Shown piece after piece: positions 10,384 through 18,793 of a stretch of DNA of 64,000 nt; position 1 is the stretch's first letter; the number at the start of each line of letters is the position of its first letter. A model generated the notes under the pieces. The model saw only the letters and a list, made by a program, of their open reading frames with translations. It was not told where the DNA came from and made no database searches. Position numbers and translations under genes: made by a program. The stretch is from NCBI RefSeq assembly GCF_000412995.1, contig NZ_KE332513.1, positions 116,030 to 180,029 of the forward strand, read 5' to 3'. The DNA is from Treponema vincentii F0403 (GTDB taxonomy: Bacteria > Spirochaetota > Spirochaetia > Treponematales > Treponemataceae).

Positions 10384-10618
10384 ACTAAATATCCCCGCAA
10401 AATACTGAGGCCGTTCAACCTTTCCTTTTGAAAATATGGGGGCATCTACTTCGTTATTTCACAAAAATTAGTCCTCGACGTGCAAAAGCACGCCTGTGGG
10501 TAATTTTTGTTCATGCCTCGTATCTGCCTCCCATATTTCCAAAAGGCTAACGGAAAGATTATTTTCGAACATCATACTCTCATTTATTTTGCGGTATTTG
10601 ATTTATTTGTTTGATACG
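10384..10618. repeat. Family A long form (AL1) with internal multi-hairpin segment
   Basis: The left edge TATCCCCGCAAAATACTGAGG and following GTTCAACC match the left half of A1, and the right edge (TTTTGCGG, then TTTGATACG) matches its right half in decayed form. Between them is a segment framed by CCTTTTGAAA and TTTCCAAAAGG plus CTAACGGAAAG. That segment has a stem ATATGGG/CCCATAT, an inner stem ACAAAAATTA/TAATTTTTGT and an innermost GTGC-aaaa-GCAC. The same frame recurs at 40183-40450. Confidence 0.65.
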
Positions 10619-10653
10619 ATTATCCTCTTGCTAAGAATAAGGAAAAATTTTAG

Positions 10654-11283
10654 ATGATTTTGAAAAATTTTGTGGTGTTTGAGGGGCTTGACGGGACGGG
10701 GACGACGAGTCAGCTTCGACTGTTGCGGGAAGCCTTTACTACCCGCGGTCTGCAAGATACCGTATATTTTACCTGCGAGCCTACCGGAGATTCCATCGGG
10801 AAGTTAATCCGCGAAGCGCTTTCCGGAGCCGCAGGTTTCGACGCAAAGACGATTGCCTACCTTTTCGGCGCAGACCGCTGCGAGCATGTCTACGGTAAAA
10901 GCGGTATTTTAACGCAATTACAGGCGGGAAAAGCGGTATTTTCCGACCGATACTTGTTTTCCAGCCTTGCGTATCAGGGACTCGATGCCGGAAAAGAGCT
11001 TGCGCAGACAATCAATGCACCGTTCCCGCTCCCCGAATACCTCTTTTTCTTTGACCTACCGGCAAGCACGGCAATGGCGCGGATTGAAAAACGGAATATT
11101 CCGCGGGAAATATACGAAAAAGAAACCTTTCAGCAAAAGGTCGCTGCCGAATATCAAGCTATTTTCCGGCATTATGCAGAAACGGCTCCCGATATGCGGA
11201 TTCTCCGCATCGATGCTTCAAAAACAATAGAGGAAATTCACGAAAACATCTGGAGAATTGTCTGCAATCTGCCGATAGTATGA
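10654..11283 (+). CDS. tmk: Thymidylate kinase with atypical P-loop
   Basis: Thymidylate kinase phosphorylates dTMP to dTDP with ATP. The 209-residue protein starts MILKNFVVFEGLDGTG, has the DRY motif (SDRYLFSSLAYQG, about residues 90-102) that contacts the dTMP phosphate, and the typical C-terminal RIDASKTIEEI. Length is normal for the family. Oddly the P-loop reads GLDGTGTTS where the family has GxxGxGKT/S: the phosphate-binding lysine is threonine (codon ACG). From memory, T. pallidum Tmk has the same GTGTTS variant, so it is probably ancestral in treponemes, not damage. An AAGGAA ribosome site precedes the ATG. The next gene follows after three bases. Confidence 0.92.
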   Translation: MILKNFVVFEGLDGTGTTSQLRLLREAFTTRGLQDTVYFTCEPTGDSIGKLIREALSGAAGFDAKTIAYLFGADRCEHVYGKSGILTQLQAGKAVFSDRYLFSSLAYQGLDAGKELAQTINAPFPLPEYLFFFDLPASTAMARIEKRNIPREIYEKETFQQKVAAEYQAIFRHYAETAPDMRILRIDASKTIEEIHENIWRIVCNLPIV

Positions 11284-11286
11284 AGG

Positions 11287-11901
11287 ATGAAAAAGCTTTT
11301 TTGCTTATCCGCAGTGTTACTTTTTTTCTCTTTCGCCCAAACGGCGTTACTGCCTGCATATTTCGTAACGTATAAAGAGCAGTATTATAAGCTGTACCAT
11401 ATTCATTATCAGCAGTATCCCGACGATACGCTCGAGAATATCTATTGGCTTGAAAAGGCTATCAATGCGGATTTCTGCAACCCGTTGTATGCGTTGGGCA
11501 AGATCAACGATAAAACGGATTGGGAAAAATACCGCTACCTGTTTATGATGCACTTAAACCTTAAAATGGTCGAACAGCACCTGAGGCTTGGGATGAAATA
11601 CGACAAGCAGGTTGCATACTTTTATAATGCACCGTGGAAAGAACAAAACATCGAAAGCTTAAAAATGGCGGAAGACTGCTATAATACCGCCTTATTTTAT
11701 TGGAAAGAAGCGGCGTTATGGGCGGAAAAAGCAAATGTACGGAAGTTTCAGTTCCTTTTTTTAACCGATTTACAGAATTGGGAAGATGAACGGGAACGGA
11801 TTGCGCAAAAAAAACTCAACTATGAACGCACAATAACACGGGAATTGGAACGGCTCACCAAAGTCCGCGCCGAATTTATGCAGATGGAAGAAACCTACTG
11901 A
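11287..11901 (+). CDS. Exported treponemal protein of unknown function
   Basis: I do not recognise a named family. The 204-residue protein begins with a signal peptide (residues 1-21, MKKLFCLSAVLLFFSFAQTAL) lacking a lipobox. The mature part is rich in Tyr, Trp, Glu and Lys and predicted helical, with a TPR-like look (repeated YNTALFYWKEAALWAEKA spacing), and ends in a charged helix (about residues 155-204, QNWEDERERIAQKKL). It follows tmk by three bases and is surely cotranscribed. I recall a similar small exported protein near tmk in other treponemes, but cannot confirm this here. Periplasmic location is inferred. Confidence 0.75.
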   Translation: MKKLFCLSAVLLFFSFAQTALLPAYFVTYKEQYYKLYHIHYQQYPDDTLENIYWLEKAINADFCNPLYALGKINDKTDWEKYRYLFMMHLNLKMVEQHLRLGMKYDKQVAYFYNAPWKEQNIESLKMAEDCYNTALFYWKEAALWAEKANVRKFQFLFLTDLQNWEDERERIAQKKLNYERTITRELERLTKVRAEFMQMEETY

Positions 11902-11903
11902 GG

Positions 11904-12042
11904 TAAACACATCAGGCTGTTTTTTTACGACCCCCACAGAAAAATTGAGGTTGTTCAACCAGAGTTGAACCGCTTCGCAGTTCAAATGGTTTCACAACCT
12001 CAATTTTTCTGCGATTTTTATCTACTCTGCCTGATGTGTTTG
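11904..12042. repeat. Family A element, copy A2
   Basis: Ends AAACACATCAGGC and GCCTGATGTGTTT. The middle stem here is CAGAAAAATTGAGGTTGT pairing with ACAACCTCAATTTTTCTG, different in several positions from A1 but still fully complementary. The inner hairpin is TTGAACCG-CTTCG-CAGTTCAA. It begins two bases after the stop codon of the upstream gene, so it may also act as a terminator. No palindrome P follows this copy. Confidence 0.85.
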
Positions 12043-12076
12043 CTCGTCTACAAGAAAAAGCTGGACAGGTAAGGCG

Positions 12077-12106
12077 TTAACTGATATACTTAACTTCTAG
12101 TATTAT
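12077..12106 (+). promoter_or_regulatory. Probable promoter of the M23 peptidase-bactofilin operon
   Basis: TTAACT (12077-12082) and TATTAT (12101-12106) are separated by 18 bases, followed by a GAGGGG ribosome site and the ATG at 12130. It lies just downstream of repeat A2. Confidence 0.45.
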
Positions 12107-12129
12107 ATAAAGGGGAAAGAGGGGCAAAA

Positions 12130-13155
12130 ATGTCTCGAACACGAGGATATAAGAAAACTGAAAACAATATCGTACGATATATCTCAAAACAGGTAAAAAA
12201 AGCGGCGGAAGCGGTTCTGCATTTTTTTCAGCGCATCATTGCAGGCGGCCGGAAAAAACTGACTATTATGATCGTCCCTCATTCACAGAAAAAAATACTG
12301 AACTTTCAGACAAGTATTTTCAGCTTGCTTTTTACGCTGATTGCCGTTATCGGCTTTTTTTCATCATTCTTTTGGTTTGCACACAAAACAGCCGTATCGG
12401 TACAGGATCTTTCCGCAACTAAAGAAGAAGCCCGTAAAGCACAGGCAAGTTTGGATGTATTACGGGATGAGACAAACGAACTTTTAAAAACGGCACGGAA
12501 TTTTCAGGCTGCGCTTACGTCGACATTTTCTTCACTCGGCCTTAAGACGGCCGCTCCTGCCGGTCAAACGGCAAATGGGGACTTATCCTTTTTATTTAAC
12601 ATGCATGAGGTTGCGGAAGGCTCACTGAAAGAAGCGGCGGAGCTGCAGCAATTAACGTCATACCTTAACGATGCCGTCTTACCTGTGCAGGAAATGGGCA
12701 AACTCCTTAATATGCAGACTACGCTTTTCTCCGATATTCCGAGTTTATGGCCGATTAAAGGCGGAATCGGACATATTTCGATGCCATTCGGTCAAAACCG
12801 GCATCCTTTTACCGGACAATGGTATATTCATAAAGGGATAGACCTTTCCACCTACCGTTCGGGAGATCCTATCGTTGCAACGGCCGACGGCCAGGTTGTT
12901 ACCGTAGAATTTGACCCCGGCTGGGGAAATTATATTATCATCAAACATAAGCACGGTTTTTATACCCGTTATGCGCACCTTCAATCATACCGCGTAAGCA
13001 GAGGCGAATATGTACAGCAAGGGCAGACTATCGGGTATATCGGAACAACAGGCATTTCGACAGGGCCACATCTCCATTATGAGGTACATATAGGTTCCGA
13101 TGTTGTAGACCCGATTAAATATTTAAACATAAAGGCTTCCAACACAAAGCAATAA
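12130..13155 (+). CDS. Membrane-anchored M23 (LytM) peptidoglycan endopeptidase
   Basis: M23 peptidases cut peptide cross-bridges of peptidoglycan. The 341-residue protein has a basic cytoplasmic N-terminus (about 1-58), one transmembrane helix (about 60-85, SIFSLLFTLIAVIGFFSSFF), a coiled coil (about 90-140) and a C-terminal M23 domain (about 220-335). The zinc ligands look intact: HKGID (His and Asp) and HLHYE, with YARYAHL-like YTRYAHLQSY between them, so it should be active. The stop is two bases from the ATG of the bactofilin gene. Bactofilin-M23 pairs control cell shape in several bacteria, so a role in the helical cell body is a reasonable inference. Confidence 0.9.
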   Translation: MSRTRGYKKTENNIVRYISKQVKKAAEAVLHFFQRIIAGGRKKLTIMIVPHSQKKILNFQTSIFSLLFTLIAVIGFFSSFFWFAHKTAVSVQDLSATKEEARKAQASLDVLRDETNELLKTARNFQAALTSTFSSLGLKTAAPAGQTANGDLSFLFNMHEVAEGSLKEAAELQQLTSYLNDAVLPVQEMGKLLNMQTTLFSDIPSLWPIKGGIGHISMPFGQNRHPFTGQWYIHKGIDLSTYRSGDPIVATADGQVVTVEFDPGWGNYIIIKHKHGFYTRYAHLQSYRVSRGEYVQQGQTIGYIGTTGISTGPHLHYEVHIGSDVVDPIKYLNIKASNTKQ

Positions 13156-13157
13156 AT

Positions 13158-13583
13158 ATGGCAAAAAAAAACTTCATCGATGATATTTCGATTAATACCA
13201 TTATAGGACCGGGAGCGATGATAACCGGCAATGTAACGGTTTCGGGATTTTTACGGATAGACGGCGATATAGACGGCAATGTGCAAACTCAAGGGCGTGT
13301 CATTATCGGAGAGGAAGCACGGATACGAGGTAATATCCGTGCAGCTTCCGTCAGTGTCGGCGGGGTTGTACAGGGCGATATTATCGCGCCGGATTATGTT
13401 GTGATTCTTTCATCGGGGATGGTCATCGGATCGGTTCTGACAAAAAAATTGCGAGTCGATGATGATGTCATTCTGCACGGTTTCTGCTCTGCGGCTGGAG
13501 ACCAGAACAGCTTTGAAGAAGCGGAAAAGAAATATTCAAATCGGCAAGCGCTGCATTCCTCCACTTTTTCTTACTCAAAATAA
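13158..13583 (+). CDS. Bactofilin family cytoskeletal protein
   Basis: Bactofilins self-assemble into filaments from a compact beta-helix and position wall enzymes. The 141-residue protein shows the repeating beta-helix pattern over about residues 15-110 (TIIGPGAMITGNVTVSGFLR, DGDIDGNVQTQGRVIIGEEA, ARIRGNIRAASVSVGGVVQG), flanked by short polar tails, the usual size and plan. It is tightly linked to the M23 peptidase upstream and a YaaR protein downstream (nine bases). The N-terminal tail has no membrane helix, so membrane contact may come through the peptidase. Confidence 0.92.
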   Translation: MAKKNFIDDISINTIIGPGAMITGNVTVSGFLRIDGDIDGNVQTQGRVIIGEEARIRGNIRAASVSVGGVVQGDIIAPDYVVILSSGMVIGSVLTKKLRVDDDVILHGFCSAAGDQNSFEEAEKKYSNRQALHSSTFSYSK

Positions 13584-13592
13584 AGGAGAAAA

Positions 13593-14120
13593 ATGGGAAA
13601 TCAGATAGAGAGTTCAAATTATACGGCAGGGGTAACCGTTCCGCCGTCCCTGCAAACCAAAACGGCACAATCCGAAAAAGACAAAAAAAAACTAAATAAA
13701 TTTAAAGAGATGCTGCGAAGCGTCTTACCCCAAGCCGAGCCGAACAATGAAGCGAACATTATTGAACAGCTCAGCAAATTGCCGCCGGAAGAAGCGATAG
13801 CGCTGCTGCAAGACAATGTCCGATCTGCCGGCGATACATTACGGACACGCCAAAATCCGGAAACAATTTTACGGTATAAGCAGGCAGTTAAAAACTTTAT
13901 CGGCTATGTTGCCCGCGAAGCATATACGGTTACAACGAAGACTCATTTACGGCGAGATAGAACCAACCATTTACGGCCGCGTTCTTTTACCCAAATTGTA
14001 ATCATCAACGAAAAGCTTGATAAATTTGCCGGTGAATTACTCTGCGATCAAAAAAGCCAGCTTTTTATTCTTGAACGGCTTGAGGAAATATACGGCTTGA
14101 TTATAGATTTAATTACATAA
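13593..14120 (+). CDS. YaaR family protein (DUF327)
   Basis: The 175-residue protein matches the YaaR/DUF327 pattern: an N-terminal low-complexity segment, then helices with FKEMLRSVLPQAEPNNE, and the C-terminal signature RYKQAVKNFIGYVAREAYT ... LDKFAGELLCDQKSQLFIL ... IDLIT. The family is small, cytoplasmic and of unknown biochemical role; it is often found beside ricT/PSP1 genes, as here. AAAGGAGAAAA gives a strong ribosome site before the ATG. It lies within the bactofilin-ricT run and is very likely cotranscribed. Confidence 0.82.
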   Translation: MGNQIESSNYTAGVTVPPSLQTKTAQSEKDKKKLNKFKEMLRSVLPQAEPNNEANIIEQLSKLPPEEAIALLQDNVRSAGDTLRTRQNPETILRYKQAVKNFIGYVAREAYTVTTKTHLRRDRTNHLRPRSFTQIVIINEKLDKFAGELLCDQKSQLFILERLEEIYGLIIDLIT

Positions 14121-14132
14121 TAGGAGTAAAAA

Positions 14133-15062
14133 ATGGAGATTGAATTTGAAGATACATATTCCGAATATGAAGAAATAGATGATTTAAGCGCTTTGGAGGA
14201 TACCGATGTGCCTCAAACAGAAGAACCTATTCAAGAAGGCGCATTCCCCTACCCGCTCTATCAGTTAAAACTCGAATATTCACAAGAAACCTTTTACGCA
14301 ACAACAGCTGAACTCAACCTGCAAAGCGGAGATTATGTTATTACCCCGACACGTTACGGGGACGATATGGCTTGCGTAATGGGTTTAGTACGACACCCCA
14401 TCAGAACAACGCTTAAAGATATTGTTACGATTACGAGAAAAGCGACGGAAGAAGACTTTCTCCATGCAAAAGAAAATCTTGGAAAAGAAAAAGAAGCAAG
14501 CATCCTTTTTAAAGAAAAAGTTCTCGCCCATAAGCTTGACATGAAACTGGTTGACTGCCACTACCTGCTTGACGACCCGAAAGTAATCTTCTTTTTTACG
14601 GCAGATACCCGTATCGACTTCCGCAAGCTGGTTAAAGACTTGGTAGCCATTCTGCGTCTCCGTATCGAGCTGCGGCAAATCGGAGTCCGCGATGAATCGA
14701 GGATGGCGGGCGGTATCGGTTGTTGCGGTAGACCGTTTTGCTGTCATGCAGTAACCGACAAGCTGCGGCCGGTATCCATCAAGATGGCAAAAGAGCAAAA
14801 TCTATCTTTAAATTCGCTTAAAATTTCGGGACAATGCGGACGGCTTCTCTGCTGTCTTTCCTATGAGTACGATTGGTACATCGAAACTCGAAAAAAGCTG
14901 CCGTCAATCGGCACCAATCTCTACTACGATAATACGCTGTTCCGCATCAGTGAAATAAATCTCATCACCGGCATTATTGTGCTTTCAGGGGACGACGGTA
15001 GAGTAATTTCCATACCTGCACAGCGTTTTTTTCAGCAACACGGAAAATGGAGAATTAATTAG
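14133..15062 (+). CDS. PSP1 domain protein, RicT-like
   Basis: RicT-type PSP1 proteins form a cytoplasmic complex (with RicA and RicF in Bacillus) that binds [4Fe-4S] clusters and affects RNase Y processing. The 309-residue protein has an acidic N-terminal extension (about 1-40, EFEDTYSEYEEIDD) and then the PSP1 core. The diagnostic cysteines are visible: GGIGCCGRPFCCHAV and SGQCGRLLCCLSYEYD (about residues 193-250). No RicA or RicF partner is seen in the window. It closes the plus-strand operon and meets the convergent dtxR-like gene across a hairpin. Confidence 0.87.
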   Translation: MEIEFEDTYSEYEEIDDLSALEDTDVPQTEEPIQEGAFPYPLYQLKLEYSQETFYATTAELNLQSGDYVITPTRYGDDMACVMGLVRHPIRTTLKDIVTITRKATEEDFLHAKENLGKEKEASILFKEKVLAHKLDMKLVDCHYLLDDPKVIFFFTADTRIDFRKLVKDLVAILRLRIELRQIGVRDESRMAGGIGCCGRPFCCHAVTDKLRPVSIKMAKEQNLSLNSLKISGQCGRLLCCLSYEYDWYIETRKKLPSIGTNLYYDNTLFRISEINLITGIIVLSGDDGRVISIPAQRFFQQHGKWRIN

Positions 15063-15104
15063 CTGGCATCTCTAACAACTGAAGTTTTTAGAGGTTCCCA
15101 GCTA
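15061..15104. terminator. Bidirectional hairpin between convergent genes (family C, copy C1)
   Basis: AGCTGGCATCTCTAACAACT, two bases, then AGTTTTTAGAGGTTCCCAGCT forms an imperfect stem of about 20 pairs. It fills the gap between the stop codons of the PSP1 gene and the DtxR-family gene and overlaps both stops, so it can end transcription from either side. The core GGCATCTCTAAAAACTG recurs near 23209, 30518, 37895 and 62166. Confidence 0.7.
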
Positions 15105-15551
15105 TTTAATAAGACGGTCGTAGGAATTTTGAACTCGTTGGGTTTTAGATATTTTATCTTCCGGACCCGGCGCTTTATCAAGTTTGCGGAGATACGCGTA
15201 CAGCTTATCCGAAGTATCTTGACTGATCGCATGTTCCATTTCGCACGCTTCACGGTCTGCCGTTTCTTCCGGAACGCCCAATATATCGGTTAAGAACTTA
15301 TACAGTGTATTATGCCGTTCGCGGACATTTTTTGCAACAGCGCATCCGCTTTCGGTGAGGCGCACCAGTCCGTACGGTTCGTGTTCAACAAAACCGGAAT
15401 CCTTTAACAAACTTAAGCGCTTGTTTACACTTGCCCGTGACACACCGAGCAAATTGGCTATGTCAATTGAGCGGACAGACTCGGAACCGTGCGACAAATC
15501 GTAAATAACTTCTAAATAATCTTCTTGGGAAGCAGAAACTCTTGCTATCAT
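15102..15551 (-). CDS. DtxR/MntR-family metal-dependent repressor (TroR-like)
   Basis: These repressors bind operator DNA when loaded with Mn(II) or Fe(II). The 149-residue protein has the N-terminal winged helix (ASQEDYLEVIYDL ... SIDIANLLGVSRASVNKRLS ... GFVEHEPYGLVRLTESG, about residues 6-70) and the metal-binding/dimer domain (RHNTLYKFLTDILGVPEETADREACEMEHAIS, about 80-115; the Cys/Glu/His ligands are present). It lacks the C-terminal SH3-like domain, as in TroR and MntR. No metal transporter is adjacent; the FecBCD importer at 25-28 kb and the ZinT gene at 36 kb are possible targets. TATAAT ends six bases before the ATG, so its mRNA should be leaderless. Confidence 0.9.
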   Translation of the reverse strand: MIARVSASQEDYLEVIYDLSHGSESVRSIDIANLLGVSRASVNKRLSLLKDSGFVEHEPYGLVRLTESGCAVAKNVRERHNTLYKFLTDILGVPEETADREACEMEHAISQDTSDKLYAYLRKLDKAPGPEDKISKTQRVQNSYDRLIK

Positions 15552-15557
15552 GCCTGT

Positions 15558-15586
15558 ATTATATACCCCTTTGCACCGGTTTGCAA
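15558..15586 (-). promoter_or_regulatory. Promoter of the DtxR-family gene, leaderless
   Basis: On the minus strand TTGCAA, 17 bases, TATAAT, six bases, then the ATG at 15551. There is no ribosome-site sequence between the -10 and the start codon. Confidence 0.65.
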
Positions 15587-15656
15587 GTTTTAATTTTCAT
15601 TCGGACGGCATCGGCAAAACAAGCTTCCTCTATTTATACTTCTTAGTATTTTATGC

Positions 15657-15662
15657 TATACT
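15657..15662 (+). promoter_or_regulatory. -10 box of aroDE, leaderless
   Basis: TGCTATACT (extended -10 with TG one base upstream of TATACT), then GCCGGT and the ATG at 15669. Transcription would start at or next to the A of the start codon. Confidence 0.6.
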
Positions 15663-15668
15663 GCCGGT

Positions 15669-17159
15669 ATGGTGCCTAAAGTATGCCTCGTGTTGACGGA
15701 AAACACTATCGATAAAAATATTCAGTTAATTGAACGGTATCGGCCATGGATTGATATTGTCGAGCTGCGGGCTGATTTTCTTGATCCGCGAGAATTGCTG
15801 CATATCCGCACCTTTCCGAAAATCGCACATATACCGGTTATTTTAACCGTACGCAGGTTTCTGGACGGCGGACAATTTAAAGGCGGCGAAGGTTCACGCA
15901 TTACATTATTTGCCCGCGGACTCGCCTTTGCAGATACCGATCCTCTTGATAATTTTGCTTACCTTGATCTCGAATCCGACGTACAGGCGCCGAGTCTGGA
16001 AGAAGCGGCACAAGCCTTTAATATCGGCATTATCCGCAGTATCCACAGTATCAAAACGCCGATTAAAGATATTGCCGCTAAAATACGGGAAATTCGGCGC
16101 ACGGATGAAGAAATCGTAAAAATTGCATACAAGGCTGATAACCTTGCGGAGGTAACGGCGCTCTTTAAACAAGCGCAGCAGCTTAACGGGCAAAACACCT
16201 TAATTGCGATGGGCAAATACGGTATTCCGTCCCGTATTTTAGCACCGAAACTCCACTCCTCCTTGGTATACACCATGCCTCGGGAGTATATCGCAAAGTA
16301 TCATTTAGAACAGGAATATATCGATCCCATTACGCTCACTGAGCTGTACCGCTTTCGCGCCATAAATGACCAAACGGGTATATACGGAGTCGCGGGTGCG
16401 GATACGACAAAAAGCCTAAGCCCTGCTATCCACAATAGAGGGTTTGAGAAAAAAGAACTCAACGCAGTTTACATTCCGATTTCCGGCACAAATATTCAAG
16501 AAGTGATTGAATTTGCCAAATGTACCGGAATAGCGGGGCTCTCGATTACCCATCCGTTTAAATTCGATGTTATTCCTTTTTTAGATTCGCTCGGTCCCGT
16601 ATCAACAGCCTGCGGTGCAGTGAACACGGTTCTATTTAACGGAGGAAAGCGACAGGGATTGAATACCGATATAGACGGTTTTATTCGAGCTTTACAAGAA
16701 TTTTTACATGTCCGAAACCTTCGCTTTAAGCATGTTGCCATTATCGGAACCGGAGGAGCGGCGCACGCGATTGCCAATGCCGTACATCAACTGCATGGAA
16801 AAGCATGTGTTTTCGGCCGTTCTGCAGAAAAAGCAAAAAAACTGGCAGACCGGTATAACTTCCAATGGGAAATTTTGGATTTGGCCTCCGTCCGTATATT
16901 GAAAAAATATTCCGAAATCATTATCCAATCCACCTCTGTGGGTATGCACGAAGGTGAAGACCCGCTTGAATTTTACAGCTTTTCGGGCAATGAAAAAGTA
17001 TTTGACGTTATCTATGTTCCCGAAAAAACTACGCTCTTAAAACGCGCGGAAGCTGCCGGCTGCCATATTTGCAACGGATACGATATGCTTAGATATCAGG
17101 CATATAAACAATTTGAACTATTTACAGGAGGTTCCTATGAAGAATACGATAAGTGTTGA
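15669..17159 (+). CDS. aroDE: Fused 3-dehydroquinate dehydratase / shikimate dehydrogenase
   Basis: The 496-residue protein joins two consecutive steps of the shikimate pathway. Residues about 1-215 are a type I dehydroquinate dehydratase: ELRADFL, then the catalytic His in [10 protein letters not shown] and the Schiff-base Lys in [12 protein letters not shown]. Residues about 235-496 are an AroE dehydrogenase: [18 protein letters not shown] (substrate loop), [10 protein letters not shown] with the catalytic Lys and [11 protein letters not shown] (NADP loop). The AroE start motif usually reads SxSP near the N-terminus, which fits SLSPAIHN. AroD-AroE fusion is common in plants and chlamydiae and also known in some spirochaetes. 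rpiA overlaps its 3' end by 23 bases. Confidence 0.94.
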   Translation: MVPKVCLVLTENTIDKNIQLIERYRPWIDIVELRADFLDPRELLHIRTFPKIAHIPVILTVRRFLDGGQFKGGEGSRITLFARGLAFADTDPLDNFAYLDLESDVQAPSLEEAAQAFNIGIIRSIHSIKTPIKDIAAKIREIRRTDEEIVKIAYKADNLAEVTALFKQAQQLNGQNTLIAMGKYGIPSRILAPKLHSSLVYTMPREYIAKYHLEQEYIDPITLTELYRFRAINDQTGIYGVAGADTTKSLSPAIHNRGFEKKELNAVYIPISGTNIQEVIEFAKCTGIAGLSITHPFKFDVIPFLDSLGPVSTACGAVNTVLFNGGKRQGLNTDIDGFIRALQEFLHVRNLRFKHVAIIGTGGAAHAIANAVHQLHGKACVFGRSAEKAKKLADRYNFQWEILDLASVRILKKYSEIIIQSTSVGMHEGEDPLEFYSFSGNEKVFDVIYVPEKTTLLKRAEAAGCHICNGYDMLRYQAYKQFELFTGGSYEEYDKC

Positions 17160-17868
17160 AGATCAGAAAGTATTGGTTGCCCATACCGCCATCGATAAAC
17201 TGATTTCGGAGGGGCTCATCCACTCAGGCATGAAGATCGGTCTTGGAACGGGCTCTACCGCAATGCCCGCCGTAAAGCGTTTGGCGGAGTATATTGCAAA
17301 GGGAGAATTAAAAGATATTGCCGCCGTTCCTACCAGTTTCCAAACGTCGATAGCATGTGAAGAGTATAATATTCCGATTTTTTCCCTCAGTTCGGGACGA
17401 ATCAACGGAGTGTTAGACCTTACGATTGACGGTGCGGATGAAATTGATTCTAAAAAGAATCTTATTAAAGGAGGCGGAGCAGCGTTGCTGCGTGAAAAGA
17501 TTATCGCGTATAATAGTGAACTTTTTGTCGTTATCGGCGATGAAACCAAGAGCGTCAAAGCTTTGGGGGTAAACTTTCCGCTTCCAATCGAAATAGTGCC
17601 GGAAGCGCGGCTTAGTATTATGAAAAAACTTGAATCCTACGGAGTTTCAATGATTATCCGTGACGGCATACGTAAAAAAGGCCCCATTATCACCGATAAC
17701 GGAAACTTCATCATGGATATAAAATGGCCGCTCAATGCAAAAATCAATCCGGTAAAATTGGAAAGCGAACTGAATGCCATACCGGGTATTATCGAAAACG
17801 GATTTTTTACTCAAAAGCCTCCGCGCGTATTTTTAAGCAATGCCAACGGAACCGTCGAAGAGTTTTAA
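17137..17868 (+). CDS. rpiA: Ribose-5-phosphate isomerase A
   Basis: RpiA interconverts ribose 5-phosphate and ribulose 5-phosphate in the pentose phosphate pathway. The 243-residue protein shows [15 protein letters not shown] (phosphate loop), [10 protein letters not shown] with the catalytic acid, and [14 protein letters not shown]. The ATG at 17137 was chosen over a TTG 24 bases upstream because AGGAGG (17126-17131) is spaced correctly for it. The start lies 23 bases inside aroDE in another frame, which implies coupled translation. Length and all motifs are normal. Confidence 0.95.
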   Translation: MKNTISVEDQKVLVAHTAIDKLISEGLIHSGMKIGLGTGSTAMPAVKRLAEYIAKGELKDIAAVPTSFQTSIACEEYNIPIFSLSSGRINGVLDLTIDGADEIDSKKNLIKGGGAALLREKIIAYNSELFVVIGDETKSVKALGVNFPLPIEIVPEARLSIMKKLESYGVSMIIRDGIRKKGPIITDNGNFIMDIKWPLNAKINPVKLESELNAIPGIIENGFFTQKPPRVFLSNANGTVEEF

Positions 17869-17883
17869 CAACCGGGGATAGAG

Positions 17884-18600
17884 ATGAGAATAGGTATATT
17901 TGCGGCGGAACAGCAAGAGATTGAAAACATCCAGCAAAGTTTGCAAGGCCGAAAGACCGAAAAAGCAGGGCTTACGTTTTATGAAGCGGAACACGGTACC
18001 CATACGGTTATCAGCGTATGCGGCGGAATCGGCAAAGTGAATGCGGCGATTTGTACGCAGCTGTTAATTTCGGAATTCCATGCAGAGGTAATTATCAATA
18101 CCGGCACTGCCGGAGGTTTAAATGATTCATTGCATGTATTCGATTTGGTAGTGTCGACCGACGCAGTACAGCATGATGTGGATATTTCGGCATTCGGTTA
18201 TGCAAAGGGGCAGATTGCCGGTACGCCGTCGCCCTTTTGGAAGGCGGACGATAATCTGCGTGCCAAAATAATGGAAACATTTACGCAGCTTAAAACAGAC
18301 TGTGCGGAAGATTTTGCTCATACCGACAGTATGATTGCGGGACGCATTGCTTCGGGAGACCGCTTTATTGTCGACCCTGCCGTAAAACAGGGCATTATTT
18401 CAACGTTTAAAGCCGACTGCGTTGAAATGGAAGGCGCCGCGGTCGCTCAAGCCTGTGTAATGAACGCAGTGCCCTTTGTAATACTGCGGTGTATTTCCGA
18501 CAATGCGGGAGAGCCTGCGGCAATCTCGTATCAGCAATTTTCAAAGGAGGCTTCCCGCATCTCCGCGATGCTGGTACTGCATACTATTGCCTTACTATAG
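17884..18600 (+). CDS. 5'-methylthioadenosine/S-adenosylhomocysteine nucleosidase
   Basis: This enzyme hydrolyses MTA and SAH, by-products of SAM use, releasing adenine. The 238-residue protein starts MRIGIFAAEQQEIENI, where the Glu corresponds to the catalytic acid near position 12 of E. coli MTAN. It has INTGTAGGL and then the nucleoside-binding VEMEGAAVAQAC and CISDNAG, with the catalytic Asp. Size matches the family. A GGGGATAGAG ribosome site precedes the ATG, 15 bases after rpiA, so it is in the same operon. It would serve the methyltransferases of the region. Confidence 0.9.
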   Translation: MRIGIFAAEQQEIENIQQSLQGRKTEKAGLTFYEAEHGTHTVISVCGGIGKVNAAICTQLLISEFHAEVIINTGTAGGLNDSLHVFDLVVSTDAVQHDVDISAFGYAKGQIAGTPSPFWKADDNLRAKIMETFTQLKTDCAEDFAHTDSMIAGRIASGDRFIVDPAVKQGIISTFKADCVEMEGAAVAQACVMNAVPFVILRCISDNAGEPAAISYQQFSKEASRISAMLVLHTIALL

Positions 18601-18624
18601 CATGACAAGATTTGACTAAATACG

Positions 18625-18773
18625 AAGGTATAACTTCGGCAGCCGCAATAAGGCTGCCTTGTTAACTGTCAAGTTTGCGGGGCAAACTTGCGGATTGTAT
18701 GTGCACGTTCCGCGCACCAATGCAACAGTTTCCAAAGCGGACACTTTGTTCAACTGTTGCATTTTAAGGAAGG
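18625..18773 (+). repeat. Family B multi-hairpin element, copy B1
   Basis: Four hairpins in order: GGCAGCC/GGCTGCC, CAAGTTTGC/GCAAACTTG-like, GTGC/GCAC-like and a large terminal one with arms ATGCAACAG / CTGTTGCAT, followed by TTTTAAGGAAGG. It ends 20 bases before the XPB helicase start. Copies B2 (61036-61189, plus strand) and B3 (59321-59470, minus strand) have the same layout, the same linkers and different stem arms. In each case the ATGCAACAG end faces a gene start. Confidence 0.8.
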
Positions 18774-18785
18774 ATGGCGTAAAAT
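18757..18785 (+). promoter_or_regulatory. Promoter of the XPB helicase gene at the edge of element B1
   Basis: TTGCAT (inside the last arm of B1), 17 bases, then TAAAAT (18780-18785), eight bases, and the ATG at 18794. The -35 box would be donated by the repeat. No ribosome site is spaced for this ATG, so a near-leaderless mRNA is likely. Confidence 0.45.
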
Positions 18786-18793
18786 TATCCGTT

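Noticed and set aside
10168..12042. CRISPR array
   Set aside because: Repeats are long, palindromic, few and separated by whole genes; there is no regular spacing or spacer series and no cas gene.
18659..18793. N-terminal extension of the XPB helicase from a TTG
   Set aside because: The extra residues translate the hairpins of element B1 and do not occur in the family; the family N-terminus begins at ATG 18794.
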